This document shows positions 14,124 to 19,246 of a stretch of DNA of 19,246 nucleotides, one piece after another. Position 1 is the first letter of the stretch; the number at the start of each line of letters is the position of its first letter. The DNA lies in assembly GCA_000193795.2 (NCBI GenBank), contig AEPI01000033.1:1-19246 (forward strand), given 5' to 3'. A program made the translations under genes and the position numbers. The notes below the pieces were generated by a model. It saw only the letters and a list, made by a program, of their open reading frames with translations. It ran no database searches and was not told the origin of the DNA. Source of the DNA: Neisseria lactamica NS19 (GTDB lineage Bacteria; Pseudomonadota; Gammaproteobacteria; Burkholderiales; Neisseriaceae).

Positions 14124-15253
14124 ATGAAAATCGTTTTTATCACAACAGTCGCATCCAGTATTTACGGTTTCCGCTCCCCCGTCATTAAAAAATTAATCGG
14201 CAAAAACCATCAGGTGTATGCCTTTGTATCGGAGTTTTCCGATAATGAATTGGATATTATCAGGGAAATGGGGGTTACACCCGTTACCTACCGTTCAAAC
14301 CGCAGCGGGCTGAACCCGTTTTCCGATATAAAATCCACCTTCCTCATCTTTAAAGAACTCAAAAAAATATCGCCGGATTTGGTTTTCCCTTATTTCGCAA
14401 AACCCGTGATTTTCGGCACTTTTGCCGCAAAACTGGCAGGCGTGCCCAGAATCGTCGGGATGCTGGAAGGTTTGGGATTCGCATTTACCCCGCAGCCGGA
14501 AGGCATACCGTTAAAAACAAAAATCATAAAGGGGATTTTAATCACCTTGTACCACATTGCCATGCCGATGTTGGAAAGCCTGATTGTATTAAACCCCGAT
14601 GACAAAGACGAACTGACGGACAAATACGGCATCAAAATAAAAACATCCATATTTTGGGCGGAATCGGTCTGGATTTGCGGCAATATCCTTATTCCGAGGC
14701 GGATATTCCCGATGAAAAAGAACCCGTAAAATTTCTCTTTATCGGCAGATTTCTGAAAGAAAAAGGGATTGATGATTTTATTCGGGCGGCGGAACAGGTT
14801 AAGGGCAAATACCCCGATACGGTTTTTACCGCTTTGGGCGCAATCGACAAATCACGCGGGGGGGGGGGCGATTTGGAACGGCTTGCCGCCCGCGATATTA
14901 TCCGTTTCCCCGGTTTTGTGAACAATGTTTCCGAAGTGATAAAGGCGCATCATATATTCGTATTGCCGTCTTATTATAGGGAAGGCGTTCCCCGAAGCAC
15001 TCAGGAGGCAATGGCCGTCGGCAGGGCAGTGATTACGACGGATGTCCCCGGATGCAGGGAAACGGTCGCCGACAAGGTCAACGGCTTCCTGATCGAGCCT
15101 TGGAATCCCCGCATCCTGGCTGAAAAAATGATTTACTTTATCGAAAACAGGGAAGCCGTCCGCCTGATGGGGAATGCAAGTTATGCGATTGCCAAAGATA
15201 AATTCGATGCCGAAAAAGTCGATTTGAAATTGCTCGATATTTTGAAGGCGTAA
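14124..15253 (+). pseudogene. pglA: Pilin glycan galactosyltransferase PglA, frameshifted in an A-tract
   Basis: PglA is a GT-B family 4 glycosyltransferase that adds galactose to the undecaprenyl-linked sugar used for O-glycosylation of pilin. The N-terminal half (MKIVFITTVASSIYGFRSPV..., Rossmann domain) runs in frame to DKYGIKIK at about 14639, then goes out of frame and stops at 14729. The C-terminal half is open in another frame from about 14644: HILGGIGLDLRQYPYSEAD, KFLFIGRFLKEKGIDDFIRA, PSYYREGVPRSTQEAMAVGR (EX7E-like donor site). Adding one A to the A5 run at 14639-14643 restores KIKNIHILGGIG without a gap. Downstream, the G11 tract at 14858-14868 is in the correct frame for the C-terminal half. 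So the gene is off because of the A-tract, not the G-tract. Whole reconstructed protein about 376 residues. Confidence 0.85.
14858..14868 (+). repeat. Poly-G phase-variation tract of pglA (G11)
   Basis: Eleven consecutive G between ATCACGC and CGATTTGG. Slipped-strand changes in such tracts switch pglA on and off. The length seen reads through in frame as R-GGGG-DLERL into the C-terminal half. Confidence 0.9.
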
Positions 15254-15286
15254 ACAAACCCCCGTCATTCCCGACAAACCCGCGTC

Positions 15287-15382
15287 ATTCCCGCGCAGGC
15301 GGGAATCCAGTCCGTTCGGTTTCTGTTCTTTCCGATAAATTCCTGTAGCTTTGAGTTTCTAGATTCCCACTTTCGTGGGAAT
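15287..15382. repeat. NIME unit 1 (dRS3-bounded, 96 bp)
   Basis: Starts with ATTCCCGCGCAGGCGGGAAT (15287-15306) and ends with ATTCCCACTTTCGTGGGAAT (15363-15382), with the spacer CCAGTCCGTTCGGTTTC.... It belongs to the non-coding 426-bp gap between the convergent pglA and rpoN. Confidence 0.85.
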
Positions 15383-15414
15383 GACGGTTTAGATATTCCC
15401 ATAAGGCGGACGCG

Positions 15415-15433
15415 ATTTTGAAGGCGTAAACAA
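15415..15433 (+). repeat. Duplicated 3' end of pglA
   Basis: ATTTTGAAGGCGTAAACAA is identical to 15239-15257, which spans the last codons and stop of pglA. The copy is 176 bp downstream, between the two NIME units. Confidence 0.8.
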
Positions 15434-15477
15434 GGCTGCCGGTTTTGAGTTTCGGTCATTTCCGATAAACCTCCGTC

Positions 15478-15573
15478 ATTCCCGCGCAGGCGGGAATCCA
15501 GTCCGTTCGGTTTCTGTTCTTTCCGATAAATTCCTGCAGCTTTGAGTTTCTAGATTCCCACTTTCGTGGGAAT
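15478..15573. repeat. NIME unit 2 (dRS3-bounded, 96 bp)
   Basis: Same structure and almost the same sequence as unit 1 at an offset of 191 bp; I see a single T/C difference (CCTGTAGC versus CCTGCAGC). A further degenerate dRS3 (CTTCCCGCTTTCGCGGGAAT) follows at 15631-15650. Confidence 0.85.
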
Positions 15574-15679
15574 GACGGGATGTGGGGTGTGCCGGGCGGA
15601 ATGACGAAATATAAGTTTCCATGCGGACGGCTTCCCGCTTTCGCGGGAATGCCGGCTTTTGGTTTGTCGTCCTGATAAA

Positions 15680-17023
15680 TTATTCTGCGGTTTTGCGCCT
15701 GTGTGCCGCCGGAATCCCGAGGGATTCCCTGTATTTGGCGACGGTGCGGCGTGAAACTTCTATGCCGCGAAGTTTCAAAAGGCGGACTATCGTTTCATCG
15801 GTATGGGGTTTGTGTTTGTCTTCATTATCGATAAGTTGTGAAAGTACGGCTTTGGTGGCGGTTTGGCTGAATATTTCGCCGCTGCTTTCTGTTTGAACGG
15901 CAGACGTGAAAAAATGATGCAGGGGAAACACTCCGCGCGGGCAAGACAGATATTTTTGGTTGGCCGCGCGGGAAACGGTACTTTCCGCCACACCCAATTC
16001 GGCGGCGGCATCTTTCATCAGCAGGGGGACGAGTCCGATTTCTCCGAAAGTGAAAAAATCCGCCTGATGTTTGACGATGTATTCGGCAAGGCGGACGACG
16101 GTCGCCTTCCTCAATTCGAGCGCGTCGAGGTATTGCCGGGCTTCGCCGATTTTTTCCTTCCATTCGGGTGAGAGGCCTTCAGACGGCATCAGTTCGCAAT
16201 ATTCGCTGTTCATTTGCAGAGGAGGCAGGGAGTCTTCGTTGAAACTGACCGTCCAGCCGTCTTGACTTTCCTCAACCCGGACATCCGGGCGGATATACGG
16301 CGTGGGTGCGGACGAGGCAAAACCGGCTGCGGGAAAGGGATTGAGCGAAGCAATGAGGTCGAGTGCGGCTTCGAGTGTGCCGCTGTCGGTTTGGGGCAGG
16401 CGTTTTTTTATTCGCGCGAGGGTTTGGCTGCGGTTGCCGCCGATGCTGTCGAGGGCGTTTCGGACGATATGCAGGGCGGCGGTTTTGGCGGCGCATTCGC
16501 CCGATCTTTCTATCTGCAGTATCAGCGATTCGTTCAAATCGGCGGCGGCCACGCCTGCCGGGTCGAATTTTTGCAATGCGGTCAGGGCTTGTTTCAGCAT
16601 TGCCTCATCCAACATCCACTCTAAGGGCGTATGGTCGAGGATGTCTTCGATGCTGTCGGTCAGATAACCCTGCTCGTCAAGGAAATCGATAAGGATGTGG
16701 ACACAGGCGGCTTCTTGGTCGGAAAGCGGGTGTTCGCATACTTGCGCGTGCAGGTATTGCTTGAAATCCTGCTCGCCGGCGATGTTGGACAGCATATCTT
16801 CGCCTTCGTCTCCGCCGATTTGACGGGCAGGCGCAGTGTAATGGCTGAACTCGGCATCGGAAAATTCATCCGTGTCTTTGCGTTCGAGCAGGGGGTTGTC
16901 CGACAGCCAGTTTTCGACCTCGCGTTCAAGTTCGATACCCGACATCTGCAATACGCGCAAAGATTGTTGCAGCCGCTGGTTGAGCTGCTGGGTCTGTTTG
17001 AGCTTTATTCCGAGTAAGGTCAT
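15680..17023 (-). CDS. rpoN: RNA polymerase sigma-54 factor RpoN
   Basis: A 447-residue sigma-54 (E. coli 477). Region I is Gln/Leu-rich as expected (GIKLKQTQQLNQRLQQSLRV, residues 4-23), followed by ENWLSDNPLLE, an acidic linker, the core-binding region (KFDPAGVAAADLNESLILQI, LIASLNPFPAAG, PDVRVEE), the helix-turn-helix around residues 334-358 (KDAAAELGVAESTVSRAANQ), PRGVFPLHHFFTSAV and the RpoN box SRRTVAKYRE at 424-433. The first in-frame TTG would add 18 residues; I choose the ATG at 17023 because region I starts there in homologues, although no Shine-Dalgarno is visible. One DUS lies inside (16178-16189). It converges on pglA. No sigma-54 activator gene is in the window. Confidence 0.93.
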   Translation of the reverse strand: MTLLGIKLKQTQQLNQRLQQSLRVLQMSGIELEREVENWLSDNPLLERKDTDEFSDAEFSHYTAPARQIGGDEGEDMLSNIAGEQDFKQYLHAQVCEHPLSDQEAACVHILIDFLDEQGYLTDSIEDILDHTPLEWMLDEAMLKQALTALQKFDPAGVAAADLNESLILQIERSGECAAKTAALHIVRNALDSIGGNRSQTLARIKKRLPQTDSGTLEAALDLIASLNPFPAAGFASSAPTPYIRPDVRVEESQDGWTVSFNEDSLPPLQMNSEYCELMPSEGLSPEWKEKIGEARQYLDALELRKATVVRLAEYIVKHQADFFTFGEIGLVPLLMKDAAAELGVAESTVSRAANQKYLSCPRGVFPLHHFFTSAVQTESSGEIFSQTATKAVLSQLIDNEDKHKPHTDETIVRLLKLRGIEVSRRTVAKYRESLGIPAAHRRKTAE

Positions 17024-17088
17024 GATAATGTGGGGAAAATTGTTATTTTCAGCCTGTCGGCGCAAAAAATGCCGCAAAGCGTCATTGC

Positions 17089-17094
17089 ATTATA
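17089..17094 (-). promoter_or_regulatory. Candidate -10 box for rpoN
   Basis: TATAAT on the - strand, 66 bp upstream of the ATG. The sequence 16-18 bp further upstream (GAACCC/CGAACC) is a poor -35, so this is tentative. Confidence 0.3.
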
Positions 17095-17188
17095 AATGGT
17101 TTTAATGAGCGGGTTCGGATTCCGTTCGATAACAAAAAACAAACGAAAATCAAGAACCGATTGCTTATAATAATATTAAATCGATTTC

Positions 17189-17221
17189 ATAGTTTTAATA
17201 GCGAAAATCTTGGCGTATAGT
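17189..17221 (+). promoter_or_regulatory. Candidate katA promoter region
   Basis: TATAGT (17216-17221) is a -10-like box; the -35 position (TTTTAA) is poor, as in activator- or repressor-controlled promoters. Two ATAG tetramers (17189-17192 and 17198-17201) recall half-sites of OxyR, which controls catalase in Neisseria, but their spacing does not match the full consensus, so OxyR binding here is only a suggestion. Confidence 0.3.
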
Positions 17222-17253
17222 CGCATCCATAGTTTTTACAAAAGGGAAATAAA

Positions 17254-17325
17254 ATGTCGATTCAAGAAATTTATTGCAATCAAGAAACCGGTTACGAATA
17301 CGCTTTCCGCCAAATCGTACTGTAA
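17254..17325 (+). CDS. 23-codon leader ORF upstream of katA
   Basis: ATG at 17254 with AAAGGGAAATAAA directly before it; the peptide starts MSIQEIYCNQ and ends in RQIVL, followed by TAA at 17323-17325. It stops 45 bp before the katA ATG. The ribosome binding site is as good as that of katA. It may be a translated leader peptide, a remnant of an old gene, or chance. I recognise no family. Confidence 0.4.
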   Translation: MSIQEIYCNQETGYEYAFRQIVL

Positions 17326-17370
17326 GCCGTTTACCCCCATTTGACCAACCTGAGAAAAGGAACAAGAGCG

Positions 17371-18885
17371 ATGACTACCTCCAAATGCCCTGTAACCCAT
17401 CTGACCATGAACAACGGCGCGCCTGTTGCCGACAATCAAAACAGCCTGACCGCCGGTCCTCGCGGCCCTCTGCTGGCGCAGGATTTGTGGCTGAATGAAA
17501 AACTCGCCGACTTCGTGCGCGAAGTCATCCCCGAACGCCGTATGCACGCCAAAGGTTCGGGCGCGTTCGGTACGTTTACCGTAACGCACGACATCACCAA
17601 ATACACCCGCGCCAAAATCTTCAGCGAAGTCGGCAAAAAAACCGAGATGTTCGCCCGTTTCACCACCGTGGCAGGCGAACGCGGCGCAGCCGATGCGGAA
17701 CGCGACATCAGGGGCTTTGCCTTGAAATTTTATACCGAAGAAGGCAACTGGGATGTGGTCGGCAACAACACGCCCGTCTTCTTCCTGCGCGACCCGCGTA
17801 AGTTCCCCGACCTGAACAAAGCCGTCAAACGCGATCCGCGCACCAATATGCGCTCCGCAACAAACAACTGGGACTTCTGGACGCTGCTGCCCGAGGCACT
17901 GCACCAAGTTACCATCGTGATGAGCGACCGCGGTATTCCCGCCGGCTACCGCCATATGCACGGCTTCGGTTCGCATACCTACAGCTTCTGGAACGAAGCA
18001 GGCGAGCGTTTCTGGGTGAAATTCCACTTCCGCACCCAACAAGGCATTAAAAACCTGACCAACGAAGAAGCCGCCAAAATCATCGCCGACGACCGCGAAA
18101 GCCATCAACGCGACCTGTACGAAGCCATCGAGCGCGGCGAGTTTCCGAAATGGACGATGTACATCCAAGTCATGCCCGAAGCCGATGCGGAAAAAGTACC
18201 TTATCATCCGTTTGACCTGACCAAAGTTTGGCCGAAAAAAGACTATCCGCTGATTGAAGTGGGCGAATTCGAGTTAAACCGCAATCCCGAAAACTTCTTC
18301 GCCGATGTCGAACAATCCGCCTTCGCACCGAGCAACCTCGTTCCCGGTATCGGCGCGAGCCCGGATAAAATGCTGCAGGCGCGTTTGTTCAACTACGCCG
18401 ACGCGCAACGCTACCGCTTGGGCGTGAACTTCCGCCAAATCCCCGTCAACCGCCCGCGCTGCCCCGTCCACAGCAACCAACGCGACGGACAAGGACGCGC
18501 AGACGGCAACTACGGCAGCCTGCCGCACTACGAACCCAACAGCTTCGGCCAATGGCAGCAGCAGCCCGACTTTGCCGAACCGCCTCTGAAAATCAACGGC
18601 GACGCGGCACACTGGGACTACCGCCAAGACGATGACGACTACTTCAGCCAACCGCGCGCCCTGTTCAAGCTGATGAACGACGCGCAGAAACAGGCATTGT
18701 TCGGCAACACCGCCGCCGCAATGGGCGACGCGCCCGACTTCATCAAATACCGCCATATCCGCAACTGCTGCCGTTGCGACCCCGCCTACGGCGAAGGCGT
18801 GGCAAAAGCCTTGGGGCTGACCGTCGAAGACGCACAGGCCGCCCGCGCGACCGACCCCGCACTCGGTCAGCCCGGTTTGCTGTAA
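17371..18885 (+). CDS. katA: Catalase (heme, small-subunit clade)
   Basis: A 504-residue monofunctional catalase that splits hydrogen peroxide. The catalytic His59 lies in RRMHAKGSGAFGTF, Asn132 in DVVGNNTPVFF, and the proximal heme ligand Tyr342 in RLFNYADAQRYRLG. The NADPH-binding and tetramer-contact stretches (RHMHGFGSHTYSFWN, VKFHFRTQQGIKNL) are present. The ATG at 17371 is preceded by AAAGGAA, and the protein starts MTTSKCPVTHLTMNNGAPVA; an earlier TTG at 17341 is not needed. It stands alone between two non-coding regions and ends in a DUS-pair terminator. Confidence 0.97.
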   Translation: MTTSKCPVTHLTMNNGAPVADNQNSLTAGPRGPLLAQDLWLNEKLADFVREVIPERRMHAKGSGAFGTFTVTHDITKYTRAKIFSEVGKKTEMFARFTTVAGERGAADAERDIRGFALKFYTEEGNWDVVGNNTPVFFLRDPRKFPDLNKAVKRDPRTNMRSATNNWDFWTLLPEALHQVTIVMSDRGIPAGYRHMHGFGSHTYSFWNEAGERFWVKFHFRTQQGIKNLTNEEAAKIIADDRESHQRDLYEAIERGEFPKWTMYIQVMPEADAEKVPYHPFDLTKVWPKKDYPLIEVGEFELNRNPENFFADVEQSAFAPSNLVPGIGASPDKMLQARLFNYADAQRYRLGVNFRQIPVNRPRCPVHSNQRDGQGRADGNYGSLPHYEPNSFGQWQQQPDFAEPPLKINGDAAHWDYRQDDDDYFSQPRALFKLMNDAQKQALFGNTAAAMGDAPDFIKYRHIRNCCRCDPAYGEGVAKALGLTVEDAQAARATDPALGQPGLL

Positions 18886-18895
18886 GGGGGGCATT

Positions 18896-18949
18896 ATGTG
18901 GATGGAAATTGAAGAAATCCTGTCCCGCGCCGTCCGCTACCGGCAATAA
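18896..18949 (+). CDS. 17-codon ORF just downstream of katA
   Basis: ATG 10 bp after the katA stop, with AAGGGGGG as possible ribosome binding site; encodes MWMEIEEILSRAVRYRQ and stops 12 bp before the terminator stem. It lies within the katA transcript and could be translated by coupling. It may be no more than chance; no family recognised. Confidence 0.25.
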   Translation: MWMEIEEILSRAVRYRQ

Positions 18950-18961
18950 CGGAGCATAAAA

Positions 18962-19000
18962 ATGCCGTCTGAAACCCCGTCCGACCGTTTCAGACGGCAT
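18962..19000 (+). terminator. DUS-pair hairpin terminator of katA
   Basis: ATGCCGTCTGAA (18962-18973) and TTCAGACGGCAT (18989-19000), 12-bp stem, 15-nt loop. A further lone DUS follows at 19023-19034. Confidence 0.85.
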
Positions 19001-19042
19001 TTCCCCATCCCGCCCCCGCCGTTTCAGACGGCATTCTCCGTC

Positions 19043-19070
19043 CGCCCCCGCCGCTTCGGCGGGCGTTTTA
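19043..19070 (+). terminator. GC-rich hairpin with T-run
   Basis: CGCCCCCGCCGCTTCGGCGG folds into a stem with loop CTT and is followed by GCGTTTTA. It is a second, backup terminator after katA. Confidence 0.55.
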
Positions 19071-19081
19071 AATATCCCGTC

Positions 19082-19246
19082 ATTCCCGCGCAGGCGGGAA
19101 TCTAGTCCGTTCGGTTTCAGTCATTTCCGATAAATTCCTGACGCGTTTAAGTTTCTAGATTCCCACTTTCGTGGGAATGACGGAGGTGGAGTTTCGTCAT
19201 TCCCGCGCAGGCGGGAATCCAGTCCGTTCGGTTTCTATTCTTTCCG
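19082..19246. repeat. NIME array (dRS3-bounded), cut by window end
   Basis: dRS3 copies at 19082-19101, 19159-19178 and 19199-19218. The first unit (19082-19178) resembles the pglA-rpoN units, with a diverged centre; the second begins CCAGTCCGTTCGGTTTC and runs off the end. No gene in this stretch. Confidence 0.85.

Noticed and set aside
15287..15573. Regularly spaced repeats resembling a CRISPR array
   Set aside because: The repeats are dRS3 palindromes bounding near-identical spacers, i.e. NIME units; spacers are not unique and there are no cas genes.
17211..17226. A sigma-54 promoter-like TGGC...GC upstream of katA
   Set aside because: The distance between the GG and GC elements is one base too short, and sigma-54 promoters do not tolerate that. 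A sigma-70 type -10 overlaps.

Overview
The window is chromosomal DNA from a Neisseria of the meningitidis/gonorrhoeae/lactamica/polysaccharea group. The signs are many perfect copies of the 12-mer DNA uptake sequence ATGCCGTCTGAA (AT-DUS), several as inverted pairs forming gene-end terminators; dRS3 repeats (ATTCCCGCGCAGGCGGGAAT) in intergenic mosaic arrays; Correia elements; a maf-type toxin/immunity region; and a pilin-glycosylation gene pglA with a poly-G tract. I cannot fix the species from sequence alone.

Positions 1 to about 2920 are AT-rich and accessory. They hold C-terminal toxin cassettes, toxin tails and small immunity-type genes, all on the + strand, typical of the silent cassettes downstream of mafB. 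There are at least five toxin-derived pieces: a BECR-like RNase tail at 1-363, a 20-codon tail at 540-605, a frameshifted MafB C-terminus at 1037-1710, a headless tail at 2062-2292 and a short tail after 2700. The first four are each followed, overlapping or within about 12 bp, by a small ORF, the usual toxin-immunity order. A SUKH/SMI1-type gene lies opposite (3001-3540). A dense repeat block (3541-3965) then separates this from the core genome.

The core part runs: uvrD, glnE and pyrD on the - strand; acpP, fabF, an MFS transporter and pglA on the + strand; rpoN on the - strand; katA on the + strand. acpP has a good extended -10 promoter and forms a fatty-acid synthesis pair with fabF. Most gene ends carry DUS-pair hairpins. 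pglA and rpoN converge on a repeat array of near-identical 96-bp dRS3-bounded units. The window ends in a second such array after katA.

The most notable points are: (i) pglA is interrupted by a one-base loss in an A-tract upstream of the phase-variable G11 tract, which is itself in frame; (ii) the maf segment is a readable record of cassette shuffling, with toxin stops fused to immunity starts by ATGA overlaps; (iii) rpoN keeps both its DNA-binding helix-turn-helix and RpoN box; (iv) a 23-codon ORF with a good ribosome binding site sits in the katA leader; (v) a nested palindrome carries a DUS of the N. mucosa dialect. I saw no clearly new enzymatic system; the novelty, if any, is in the toxin/immunity cassettes and these small or regulatory elements.
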